From NCBI GenBank assembly GCA_033557685.1, contig JAWQRN010000378.1, positions 1 through 30,448 on the forward strand: 30,448 nt of DNA, read 5' to 3'. Positions within the stretch are counted from its first letter, which is position 1; every line of letters begins with the position of its first letter. The notes under the pieces were generated by a model, which did not search any database, was not told where the DNA came from, and worked only from the letters and a program-made list of their open reading frames with translations. This document shows positions 21,035 to 30,376 of this stretch, piece after piece. The position numbers and the translations under genes were made by a program. The stretch comes from Sperchopsis tessellata (lineage: Eukaryota; Arthropoda; Insecta; Coleoptera; Hydrophilidae).

Positions 21035-22061
21035 AAGGTCCGAAAATTCTAATCCGCAATCGCAAACTGGAGAGTCCAGTAGATTGATTTTATATAAGTG
21101 CGTTGGGTACTGCCCATCACTTATCTTTAGCCGTGCTATTGCTATGCAGTATAATACCGTGGAGAGACGCTAACCTCCTTATGCCTTGGACGGGCGACCA
21201 GAGAAGAATGTATTGCAGCGTATTGGGTCATTATATCTCTATATGAGGTCTTCCAGTATAGTTCCCATTGATTTATAAAAATGTGGTGTTTTATAATAGA
21301 TAAAACATCATTTATAGGAATGGTCGTTTTACCCCGTGAAATACTTCGCTTGGCCAATTCATTTATCGTTTCATTCGGAGCTATGCCACTACGCCTCTTA
21401 ATCCACAAAAGTTGAACTGGGATCGAATATGAGCTCACATTAATTAGTTGGAGTATGATCTTCAAAATAATTGGATTCGTTTTGGTAGGAATCTCATAAT
21501 CACCAGACTTCTTAATCCTAGACCAAGTCCGAACTTCCGCGGTAAAAATTGAAGATTTGTTGTTTATTACAAATAAATGATCACTTTTGGCCTTGGGATA
21601 ATAGAATGCACTACTAGAACCGTCTAAACTTTTCGTCCCATCAATATAAATAATATCAGAATCAGAAAACTATTCACATAACGAGAGGAATATTTGTTGA
21701 TCATGCACTGTATTTCCGTTGTAAGGAGGATATACAACCCTGGATGGGCAAATATATTTGAAATAAGCAATGCCTATCGATGTAGATTTTTCAATCAATT
21801 CCTCATATTGTGTAGACTCTCTACATGCAAGTGTCAAGGGAGGAGAGCATTTCTAAAGGAAAACCTTCGAACTTAGAATCCAGTACAGAGAGACTGTAAA
21901 TCATTCCAAGAATAGGGGTTTTCTGCAGGGAACTAAATTTCAGGATATATTTAGCTAACGGGAACTACTTATGTAAAAAAGCGGTGGTTTATTAGCTTCT
22001 ACCTGAAGAACATTAATGAGAGTTGACATCGTAGCACCGACACAAATACTTAGTGCCTTAT

Positions 22062-22389
22062 GAATTTGTTGCTTCCTTGGCCGTACATAAATGTGTAGAT
22101 TAATATCTAATTAGCGTGATGATTATTCAATTGCAACATTGCAATACCTCTCACAATATGCTCACTCGCGATCTCAAGGCATATATACAAGGAACGAAAT
22201 ATGTATTCGTACGTGGAAAACAGCTATCAAGAGCAGTGCTGATGAAGTCTTAATGACAGAAATACGTGTCCACTGCAACTCTGTTTGTTTTCTATCATTT
22301 TGCGAAGCGTATTTTATTTCTATATTTAATATATTGACTTGGCCAGTTTGCTTGATATTTGAATTTATCAAATATTAAAATAACACACA
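22062..22389 (+). mobile_element. Hammerhead-bearing retroelement insertion, 328 bp
   Basis: It lies inside the I-clade reading frame and is flanked by an exact 11-bp duplication TAGTGCCTTAT (22051-22061 and 22390-22400). Removing it with one duplicate restores an ALxICVGA-like junction in the host RT remnant. The plus-strand right end is A-rich (AAATATTAAAATAACACACA) and preceded by an 8-bp hairpin (ATATTTGA...TCAAATAT). Positions 22144-22217 recur at 30374-30447 with four mismatches. The segment has overlapping short ORFs on both strands without family matches, and no tRNA-like A and B boxes. It carries a hammerhead ribozyme (22233-22276). It is best explained as a non-autonomous retroelement, possibly PLE-derived or retrozyme-like. 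Confidence 0.75.
22233..22276 (+). ncRNA. Hammerhead self-cleaving ribozyme, type I (candidate)
   Basis: Stem I is GCAGTG (22233-22238) pairing perfectly with CACTGC (22271-22276). Core box CTGATGA is at 22239-22245. Stem II is GTC (22247-22249), loop TTAAT, GAC (22255-22257), with an A/A opposition at the core-proximal pair. Core GAAA is at 22259-22262. A minimal stem III forms ATA (22262-22264) with TGT (22267-22269) round a two-base loop. C22270 is the expected cleavage nucleotide, preceded by the conserved U. All invariant core positions (CUGANGA, GAA, A15.1-U16.1, H17) are present in the right order. Very short stem III is known in hammerheads of Penelope-like and other animal retroelements. 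Weak points are the A/A pair and three-base stem II. Activity is inferred, not shown. Confidence 0.7.
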
Positions 22390-23190
22390 TAGTGCCTTAT
22401 TTTGTATAACATTCAATATTTGTAGGTTAGTTTTGCTTGCTGTTCAAAGATGTTGGAAGGTCAGCATCCCAACTGAGTCTTGAAACTGCTCGAAAAAGGT
22501 TTAAAGATTTCTCACATTTGGAAACAATTTCGATAATATGATTTGTCCTGGTTAATTCATTATCTATTGTGAGTCCTAAATATTTAACAGTAGATCGAAT
22601 CAGAAACCGCACATCGGCTAAGCTAATCTAGACGAATGGCACATTTCTAGGTTTGGAGAAAAACATAACAGATGATTTTTCGGGCGAAATCTCAACTGAG
22701 TTATCATTTATCCAGTCTTTTATCCGCTGCACAATATCTGACATAACACACAATATCCCTTCCAAGGTTCGGTCACTTATATATAAACACAGCTCATCGA
22801 CATATTGAATAAAATTTAAAGGGGGTTCAAAAATATGGTGGATATCGTAAGTGTATATATTAAATAAACTTGTACTTAAAACGTATCTTTAGGGTAAACT
22901 TTTCATGACCATGCGAGGACCAATAATATCTCCTCTACTGCTGCTTACATAAGTTTTCCTATCAATATAAATCTGGTATATTTCTAGCGGGTTCACCAAC
23001 TATGGTGATTTTCTCTTCTAATAAATCCAGATCGACATTGTTATATGCGCCCTTCACATCCAGAAAAAAGCATTCCAAATTGTTGTTCTGTGAAAAGCAC
23101 AATTGAACGTCAGTTATTAGATCTGACAAGGCATCAATTGTACTCAATCCTCTTTTAAAACCTTATTGCTTCTTTGGGAGAATGTATATA

Positions 23191-23600
23191 ATAAAGTTAA
23201 ATACAAACAAAAAGTATAGCATAGTTAGTAATTATAATGTGGGCTAATATGAACAAAATTAGAACCACGTATTATTACTAAATAGGCTATCTGATACAAT
23301 ACCCATTGCGGATGTGTCTTTTCCCAAATAGGTACTTCTGTACTACTGAAATGCTTCACTGCCATCATCTGCCATCATAAAATAAAATTAAGTCACATAT
23401 TCGTATGTATGTAATTGCTCTAGTTATCGGCAAAGGTATGGTACAAGTAAATAGTAGATTATTATTATTCTTCTATTTGCTAAGCCATATCCGCTACGAA
23501 TATCGGCAATCATCTTAGCGATTTAAACCTAGTCTACCGAGCCTTGAAACAACTAAAAACCACTAGGTTGCACCAAATCATTGGCACAGATTTTTAAGCC
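23191..23600. other. No recognisable feature
   Basis: AT-rich; a short ATT run lies at 23460-23470. No motif recognised. Confidence 0.55.
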
Positions 23601-23603
23601 ATG

Positions 23604-24000
23604 AAATTCTTCTTCTTCCTAAACTTCTTCTCCCCAATTATCTTCTTTCCAATCCTCTCCCTCTAAATCTCCTTTTTCCCAATCCTTTTTTTCTCATACC
23701 TCTTTTTCCCAGTCCCTTTCTTCTCAACCCTCTTCTTACAAAATTCCATATTCCCAACTTTCTTCTTCCAAACTTCTCCTTCCCAGTATTCTTCTACCAA
23801 ACAATCTTCTTATAAACCCTCTTCATTCCAACCTTCACCTTACCAATCATCTTCTTCCCAATAATCTTTATTCGAATCCTCTCCTTCTCAGTATCCTTCT
23901 TCCTAAACATTTCCTTCTGAATCTTCTTTTTCCAAAGCCTATTCTTCCCAAATCGTCTTCTTCCCAAATCGTCTTCTTCCCAAATAACATTCTTCCTAGT
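23604..24000. repeat. Degenerate ~16-bp CT-rich minisatellite
   Basis: Near-exact units CTTCTTCCCAAATCGT occur back to back at about 23938-23985. Leftwards the same theme (CTTCTTCC, CCAAxC, CTTTTTCC) continues with decreasing regularity for about 400 bp. The strand bias is complete: pyrimidine-rich on plus. The right end merges into the RT remnant at 24.0 kb. Confidence 0.8.
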
Positions 24001-24004
24001 ACCT

Positions 24005-24670
24005 TCTCTTCTAGAATAAGTAGGATTATTTTATTCCCGAGGTATTCCAGTTTCCTGACCTTCACTATCCAGTATTTTATGTTTCTTCCACACTCCCCGA
24101 AGAATATCCGTTCAGGAAACCTCTAATATACGTCGATATGCCTACAGCATGAATATTTCCAATCTCCTTTTTGTTTCTTCTATTAGCGTCCAGAATTCTA
24201 AACCGCACAACAAAGTTTAGAACGCTTAGAATCGCCGTATTCTGATCTTTAGTTTTGAGCACTTTCCTAATCTCAATAAGAACAACGCTTTTCTTTTCTA
24301 ATCTGAATTTTATTTCAACAAAATGATCTCAGATTTGATCAGTACCGATGTCCAGGTGAAGATATTTGTCGACTCAATCAACTGCTGTTTTTTTTTTGAA
24401 AGAAGGACAGTGTCTGGATATTTTTGCTGATATTCATATACTTGATCTTCTTTATATTTAGACTAATTCCATACCATACCAAAGTTTCTATAATAAATTA
24501 AATAGTTATTAAGAACTGCTCGCCATAATATAACAACCGCCCTGACATCTTAAGTCTGCATTAAGTGTATTCCCTTCTCCACACTACTTATTGCCTCCCT
24601 GAATATTTCGTTTATATATTTGATAAATAGCATTGGTAAGAGTACATAATCATGTCGCAACCCGCACAAT
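24005..24670 (-). pseudogene. RTE-like non-LTR RT C-terminal part, degenerate
   Basis: Minus strand: GLRHDYVLLPMLFIKYINEI with FREAISSVEKGIHL (24560-24665) corresponds to GLRQGCVLSPLLFNxY, RT motif B. The YADD box is lost in an indel (24490-24545). Then MNISKNIQTLSFFQKK-like residues (about 24390-24440), KVLKTKDQN (about 24245-24265), SVLNFVVRF (about 24205-24230), ETKRRLEIFMLQAYRRILEV (24125-24185) and VRKLEYLGNKIILLILEEKV (24010-24065). The last block is where such elements read HLxRNxxY...LQGKxxGKRGxGRRR, and it passes straight into the minisatellite. Endonuclease and fingers are missing. Confidence 0.7.
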
Positions 24671-25044
24671 AAAATTAAAAGAAACTAACTTAATTGGGAG
24701 GTAATGATTTTAAATGACACCTAAGAAGATAAGGAGTTTGATTTAAGATCTTAGGGGATGCGAAGGTATATATTACCACTTCTGTAAACAAACGACCATT
24801 TAAACATTTCTACCTACATATATCCAAGAAATAATACGATTTCGGTATAAGGTTATTATTACTATATATTGAGGAGCTTTTGTTAATATAACTCTGTAAT
24901 AAAATAAATGCAAGTAACGACCCAACGATCAATCATGCTCAGCCAACTTGCTACATTTAAAGAATTTGAGAGTCAATTTCTTCAACGTAATTCTAATACA
25001 AAACCAAGGCAGAATTTTTGACTCTTTTGGACATATAACAACAT
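24671..25044. other. No recognisable feature
   Basis: AT-rich, no motif identified. Confidence 0.55.
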
Positions 25045-25112
25045 CCACCGCAACCAGTAGCTTGTAAATATTTGAAAAATAAGTAAACAACTATGTTTTT
25101 CATATTTATATA
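25045..25112 (+). repeat. Short dispersed repeat, copy 2
   Basis: Resembles 3802-3875: CCACCGCAACCAGTAG, ATTTGAAAAATA, CTATGTTTTT then ATATTTATA. It ends within the SINE target duplication. Confidence 0.5.
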
Positions 25113-25118
25113 ACAGTT

Positions 25119-25380
25119 TTGTTTTATTTTATTTTTTTTCTAGTTTGTTAGGTCTTGACATGAAGCTTTTTTCCTAGCACTTTATTTATATAACATACAT
25201 ACATATCTATATTATCGTGTAATATTTAACTAAACTCATTTTCGTAATACTAACGAATTGATTCCAAATCCCTGCAATTTTATCCTAATAAAAGTCACGT
25301 GAACTGAGAATCGAACTCGGACTTCCTCGGATCGCATAGTTAAAGCCCCAAGTCTCTAACGATATGGCCACGGAAGCCGC
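25119..25380 (-). mobile_element. tRNA-derived SINE, 262 bp, with target duplication
   Basis: Read on the minus strand the element starts GCGGCTTCCGTGGCC. It has an A-box-like TGGCCATATCGTTAGAGA (25353-25370) and, about 50 bp on, a B-box GAGTTCGATTCTC (25306-25318), the spacing of a tRNA-type RNA polymerase III promoter. A tRNA-unrelated body of about 160 bp follows, and the element finishes in an A-rich tail (plus-strand T-rich, 25119-25141). Flanking direct repeats TATATAA(C/T)AGTT at 25107-25118 and 25381-25392 match at 11 of 12 bases. The acceptor-stem pairing of a real tRNA is not maintained, so it is a SINE head rather than a functional tRNA gene. Confidence 0.85.
25306..25370 (-). promoter_or_regulatory. 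Internal RNA polymerase III promoter (A and B boxes) of the SINE
   Basis: A-box-like region 25353-25370 and B-box 25306-25318. The B-box keeps the GTTCGA core. Confidence 0.75.
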
Positions 25381-25392
25381 TATATAATAGTT

Positions 25393-26539
25393 CGTATCGA
25401 ATGACATTGAACGGAAATTAGTTCTCGTGAACCACAATATTGTTTCTAGAATAGGTACATTAGTAACAATAGCATCGTTATAGAAAATTTAAGACAGCAA
25501 GATATCATAAAACTATAAATAAAATAAAATTTGCCTTGCTCATGACACAATCACACAATCCTTATACAAGATTGTAACATATTATATCAGACTATCATAC
25601 ATGTTATATCTTTGTCTGACATTTATTAAAAGTGATATAGATGTAGATAATTAGTTAAAAACTCTTGTATAATGTGTATGTAAAAGAAAATCGAAGAAAC
25701 CGTTTTTCAATACCTTACTTATCTGATGCTTGAGTTCAAATGTAACAGAAAAGAAAAAAAATGTTTCAGACCAGACTACGTAAAGCCATTGCGTCACTAA
25801 CAAGATTTAAGAGAAAAATTTGCATGAAAATGAAAACCTTATTTTAACTAATTAAAGGAAATCATATCGTGTTTTTTTATTTAAAGTAAGTGCAAATAGA
25901 CCTATTCAAGAGAAATGAAAGTAGAGATTACATAAACACCCCGGAACACTGAAAGCACGGAAGAAAAACTACGAAAAGTAGATATTTTTTCTTTTTAAAT
26001 TAAAAATAATTTAACATTATACCTTGAGTTAAACGGGTGGGTTGTATCCACACAAAATGAAGTCGGTGAATTAGACTTGGTTAAAGGTAACAAGACAAGA
26101 ATCAACAGCGCCCGTTTATTCAGAGATGAGGATGGTTCATGTATTTAAACCTCAAATTATTTATCGATTTAACCAATATTAGTAATTCACTAATTCAGAA
26201 ACATTATCACACCATCCATTTTGATTAATAATAGGGGTGAATCTAGTAATCGTTTTTGTCGAATCCACGTGCCGAATTATTTCCTCAAATTATACTAAAT
26301 TACGGTACGAATCTGAGTAAACAATTAAAAAAAATATGTTAGAATAATTGTTAAATGCTACGAATTAAATAATTAATTAACTAATTTACTATTATTTAAT
26401 AACTAACAAATACAGAGCTCAATAATGAATAATAATATAACATATAACTTCAGGTTTTCCGGAAGATATCTACTGTGGCCATGGAAGTCTATGTACAGAA
26501 TTAACTAAAGTAGAATTTCATTGATTCAGACTATTTTTT
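25393..26539. other. No recognisable feature
   Basis: Very AT-rich. No coding motif, tandem array or recognised repeat. Confidence 0.55.
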
Positions 26540-26735
26540 TTTTAATTTTCTGATTTGTAGAAGTTATTTTTTACCCTTTTGGAACCGCAGCATTTAAAGC
26601 AAAATTGTACCAGAGAACCGAGCTTTTTCAGCACTTGCGTGTTGGCATGGTGTTCGGATTTAGAACAAAGACGAACCGGTAAAACACGGCCTTTGGTTTC
26701 ATCATGCTCAGGAACGCACGCGAAATTCACATCTA
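26540..26735 (-). pseudogene. Possible piggyBac C-terminal Cys-rich tail
   Basis: The minus strand encodes PEHDETKGRVLPVRLCSKS followed by EHHANT and LVQFCFKCCGSKRVKNNFY. Polarity, spacing and scattered cysteines fit the zinc-binding tail that follows the catalytic domain of piggyBac transposases. It lies downstream, on the same strand, of the copy at 27.14-28.48 kb, with an inserted RT fragment between them. The cysteine pattern is incomplete, so this is a suggestion. Confidence 0.35.
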
Positions 26736-26894
26736 GTTCTATAAAAGAGTGTATTCATATTTTTTATGTTATTGGGTTGATAAAATAATAACAAGAACAA
26801 AATTAAAGAATATTTTCTTTAATAAGAAAATATGATTTAACAATTATTTATTATTAAATGATAACACATAATTTGAAACAATATTCTGAATTAT

Positions 26895-27137
26895 ATTATA
26901 ACACACTTATGGAAAGACCATATAGAACAATTATTTCATGATAACCTATCAGAAATATCACAAATTGGCTGTGAAACGGGCACAAACATCTTGGTAGAGG
27001 AGGTTGAGGCTGCAATAAAGTTAATGAAAAATGGTAAAGCTAGTGGTCCAGACGATGTAAATTCCGAATTTTTTAAACTTATGAATTACGAGAATGTAGG
27101 ATGGCTTACAGCACTGTTTAGCCGCATTTATGACCTT
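26895..27137 (+). pseudogene. Non-LTR RT N-terminal fragment inserted in the piggyBac copy
   Basis: One open frame from 26904 reads HLWKDHIEQLFHDN, then the RT fingers motif EEVEAAIKLMKNGKASGPDD (26997-27056), VNSEFFKLMNYENVGWL and FSRIYD (to about 27137). This is the segment just N-terminal to the RT palm in RTE-like elements. No stop interrupts it, but it covers only about 78 codons. At IYD the sequence switches to piggyBac on the opposite strand, so the right junction is sharp. The left junction at about 26895 is less clear. Confidence 0.75.
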
Positions 27138-28480
27138 CCGACAGTTGTTGATTTATCAACAGTATTATACTTTTCTAAAAGTCGTGTATGAGATTAAGTT
27201 GAAACTCTGATTAACGAAGTTTTTCTGCTAGAAATTTCATTATATAACGAATGAAAATTATATAGAATAATATGAAAGAAAATCCTATTGACCATTTAAC
27301 AGTTATTCGAATTGATCTGACGCTGCTCAATATCATATCCGAACGATCCACAGTGCCCATATTTTTATTATATTCAACGACAGCAATAGGTTTTATTTGT
27401 TCTTATCCCGTTTGCCTGTCTCTTTTTCCTATTAAAATTTATTTTCATCCACAATTTTATTACTAATAATGGGCCCGATGTAATGAAAATTACATCTCCT
27501 CTTTTTAGTTTTTCGCGAAGCTGAGGCATGCATTTTCTCATCTTTTTAACAGTTCCTCTAGCGTATTTCTTAAGTTTATTTAAATATAAAAATAGTAGTG
27601 GGCAGGAAAACCAGTTATCTACGTATAAGGACTGTTGTTTATTCAAGTCATTTTGCATAAGTGTGAGAACTATTTGGCCTCACTTTCCTAAATTTTCATT
27701 GATTTCTATAATTTCTGTTGCGGAACTTGTATACATAATAAAATCTACAGTGCATCCTGTTCAGCAATCGCAAATCAAAAACATTTTTATCCCAAATATG
27801 CTCTTTTTAGAGGATAAGTATTGGCGAAATTTAATTCTTCCTTTGAACAAACCTAAGCTTTCATCTACACATAAAGAAGAAATTATTTTGACTGCATCAT
27901 GTACTAATCTAATTTTGTTTTCATAGTTGTAAAAATAAAAAAAAATTGTAATGAAATTGTATATATCCCTTTTCATAATTTTTGCAGAAGCCTGTTTTTC
28001 TAATAGTGGATATTTTGAGCAATATTCTCTTAGTTTCAAAATGTTACTCTAGTCATTAGTAGAGTAAGGCCAACAAAACACATAAACTCATTTTTGAAAT
28101 TTTTCTACCATCAGCTTCTTACAATTTGTCATAGAAATTATAACAGAGATCAAATATCTTTTCAGTTAGTTCCCGACTAAAGAATTGTTCCAAAATCGAT
28201 AAAAGTGTAGAAGTACCGATGTTGTTTTAATTTTTTATACCACTGCAATATTACTCTTGAAACTCACCAATTTGTAGTGTCCAAGTAGACGAATACTCAC
28301 ACATCTTCCCGTTTTTCATGTTCACTATCTTCATCATCGCCTTTTTCGTCCCAATTTCCGTTAGATAAACTTTCTTCTTCCTCATCCTCTTCCGAATCAT
28401 TTCTCCACTGCTAAGGGCTCTTACGGCCGTTACATCCTCTTCGTCTACCATATACCGTTCTGCGATCTCTTATATTTCTC
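27138..28480 (-). pseudogene. piggyBac-type transposase, near-complete catalytic core
   Basis: Minus strand: acidic N-terminus SEEDEEEESLSNGNWDEKGD (28310-28400); MCFVGLTLLMTRV (about 28045-28090); LREYCSKYPLLEKQ (27985-28030); KIRLVHDAVKIISS and LCVDESLGLFKGR with first catalytic Asp (27820-27890), then IKFRQYLSSKKSIFGIKMF; QSLYVDNWFSCPLLFLYLN with second Asp (27575-27630); KKYARGTVKKMRKCMPQLRE and KRGDVIFITSG (27475-27570); and, after a frameshift, KPIAVVEYNKNMGTVDRSD (about 27325-27390), which carries the third Asp. Similarity fades through EFQLNLIHDF to 27138. From 28039 to 27374 only two in-frame stops occur, so this is among the youngest copies here. The family differs from the copy at 8.5 kb. 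No TTAA-bounded ends were identified. Confidence 0.9.
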
Positions 28481-29129
28481 TTTGGGCTAATATTCTAGAC
28501 ATCTAATAAAATAAATAAAATTATATTATAAATAATTGCTAATGGATTATGTATATGTATGTATATGTAAAATATAACAAATACATAACAATCTTACCTT
28601 GGGTAGCAAAAACCATGTGTTCAAAAGTTCAAATTCAAAATGACACACTGGAACACAGGAAGTACACTGTTTATACATAGAAATCGATAAAAGCTCTAAA
28701 AAACATTCGCACGGTTCTCAGAAGTAAAAAAACACATGTCGAAAAAACGAGGACTTCGGTCTTTAGTGAAACGTTGCAATACAAAATATGAGGATCGAAG
28801 CGCATGAAGTGAATTATACGGTTTATACGTAACAATGACTAAACCATCGTTAGAACTCATCCGTACGATTTTCGTAAGCAACGAACCGCATCTTTAATAT
28901 GCACGGTCTTCGGTCTTTGAGCCTTGAAAGTTTGAATTGAATGAAGATGGCCTTCGAACCGAAAGGGTTGGATATATACAGGCTGATTCACTATATTTAG
29001 TTAAAAATTAATTAGATTCAAATGTTGTAAGATTTCATCTATGTTTTATTTTATATACTACTAAAAATTTAATTGCCAGCATAGGTCACGTGATATAAGA
29101 ATAGATGTGATTTCCTTAAATAAAACACT
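28481..29129. other. No gene seen; possible 5' flank of the piggyBac copy
   Basis: An 11-bp motif CTTCGGTCTTT occurs at 28754-28764 and 28908-28918 in direct orientation, upstream of the minus-strand transposase. Subterminal repeats are common in DNA transposons, but this link is a guess. Confidence 0.4.
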
Positions 29130-29510
29130 GTGTTAATTTTTATATTTTCTATTAGATCCAATATATCAGGGTTAATAGATTTAACTCTAATAGTTTTTGA
29201 CATATTGGGCCTTGAAAATCTACAAGAACATTGATTCTTTATTACCATTGTTGTTGTTTGACGTTTGTTTTTATTATTTAACCAAAATAGGCAATATACA
29301 AGCAGAAAAGTTTGAAATATTTTCCCTTTATTTAAGAAACAATAAAAATAAAAAAGCAGCGTCTTTTTCGTTTAAAACTGTTAGTATCTTTCAAGTTTCT
29401 ATAAATATTCAAAAATGTGTTTTCATTGGGAGCTGGCCGATTTTGGGTATAATGCTACATTGCAGCTTTTTTACTTTTATTGCTTTTTAAATAAAAATCA
29501 CCACCATTCT
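29130..29510 (+). repeat. Deletion derivative of the 9.9-kb transposon (copy C)
   Basis: 29150-29361 follows copy A (9905-10220) in order: AGGGTTAATAGAT, TAATAGTTTTTG, CATATTGG, TTGTTGTTGTTTGAC, ATATTTTCCCTTTA, AAAAAGC. From about 29395 it switches to plus-strand copy B: TTTCTATAA, ATTCAAAAATGTG, GGGAGCTGG, TATAATGCTA, GCAGCTTTTTTA, TTTAAATAAA. So the two inverted repeats are joined with the transposase removed. The outer part of the right repeat is also missing. Confidence 0.7.
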
Positions 29511-30055
29511 TATATCAAGCGATCTATGCAGAAAATTGTTTTTATGGTGGTATCCAGAAAATATTAAACATGTTTATTTAACTTATAGCTCTTCTAACAA
29601 AAGAGTTAAATGGAAGAGGATCAAAATATAATGGATCGCCCTGTATAAAACTATAGAAACAAGACAAAAAATTGTTTTTCTAAAATACATAAAAGTAGAT
29701 TATTTTTTATAATAGCGAAATTAAATATACTTATGCACTAATAACAAATATAAAATGGGCATTTTAATAGGGTTAGCAGCAATTTTTAAACTTAAATAAT
29801 AACGCTGCCTAATTAAATGAAAACAGAACCATTATGAAACTAAACGAGTTCAGTATTGAAAACTAAATGTATTACATATAAACATAAATATTGTAATCTA
29901 TAAACAATTTTTAAATAATTTAATAAAAACAAACAATTGAAATGAAAACGCAATTATTAATACTAACCAACACAGTACGAGACATTGTTTATATAAATAA
30001 AGAATTGAGTTAATAGAACTTCTATTCACTTAAAAATTAAATTGGAAAAAAAAAC
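29511..30055. other. No recognisable feature
   Basis: AT-rich. A GGATCGCCCTGTATA segment at 29633-29647 resembles TE-end sequences seen in insect DNA transposons, but no partner was found. Confidence 0.5.
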
Positions 30056-30059
30056 TCTG

Positions 30060-30168
30060 CAGTTGTTTGGGAATAACGTGGATGAGAAGAACGCACAACC
30101 GAGGTGAGTAGGAGGAACATTGGAAAGGCTTCGTCCAGCAGTGGATGAATAACGTCTGATTATAATGA
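30060..30168 (+). repeat. RTE-like 3' end, second copy
   Basis: GATGAGAAGAACGCACAACC, GGAACATTGGA and GTCCAGCAGTGGATGAATAA, then CTGATTATAATGATA, match the 3' end of the remnant at 1381-1470 (minus) in order. Only the last ~35 codons and tail are present, i.e. a strongly 5'-truncated copy. Confidence 0.8.
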
Positions 30169-30360
30169 TATATTTTAATTGGTTTCTTAATGTAAATATA
30201 TATTATAAAATAATTTGAAACATCATAATTTGAAACATTATAATTCATAAATATAAAATTCTTCGAGATATTTTGAGCAGAGAGCACCAAATAGAGTTCA
30301 ACAATATCAAAAAAATACCGTGCAAGGACGTAAGTAAGGAAGTAAGGAAAACGTATTGCG

Positions 30361-30376
30361 TTTATATATATATATA
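30361..30376. repeat. Short (TA)n run
   Basis: TA dinucleotides directly preceding the repeat copy that runs off the window end. Confidence 0.85.

Larger units (their letters stand above)
21035..23190 (-). pseudogene. I-clade non-LTR retrotransposon (RT + RNase H), interrupted
   Basis: Minus-strand order: GFKRGLSTIDALSDLITDVQ (23100-23160), ECFFLDVKGAYNNVDLDLLE (palm A, about 23000-23075), RGDIIGPRMVMKSLP and YVLSTSLFNIYTYDI (motif B region, about 22850-22945), and FIQYVDELCLYI (catalytic box, YADD changed to YVDE, about 22790-22820). Next are KDWINDNSVEISPEKSSVMFF (about 22660-22725), TVKYLGLTIDNELT (about 22545-22590) and LNLFRAVSRLSWDADL (about 22450-22500). After the insertion come ICVGATMSTLINVLQVEANK (about 21995-22045), the RNase H domain starting DIIYIDGTKSLDGSSSAF (about 21610-21660), FTAEVRTW (about 21525-21545), LLWIKRRSGIAPNETINELA (about 21350-21410), and a Cys-containing tail LLDSPVCDCGLEF (about 21045-21085). 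Domain order RT then RNase H is typical of the I group. Several frameshifts; no endonuclease seen. Confidence 0.85.

Noticed and set aside
22139..22378. Overlapping ORFs on both strands of the 328-bp insertion
   Set aside because: No family similarity; the segment is better explained by the ribozyme and insertion structure.
23604..24065. CRISPR-like array or Arg-rich protein repeat
   Set aside because: Units are directly adjacent with no spacers, degenerate, and of a period not divisible by three in eukaryotic DNA; a minisatellite.
25297..25380. Functional tRNA gene on the minus strand
   Set aside because: A and B boxes exist, but the acceptor and anticodon stems do not pair properly, and the unit ends in an A-rich tail with target duplications, so it is a SINE head.
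29197..29490. 97-codon plus-strand ORF
   Set aside because: Lies wholly inside the inverted-repeat derivative (copy C) and is not conserved as coding in copies A or B.
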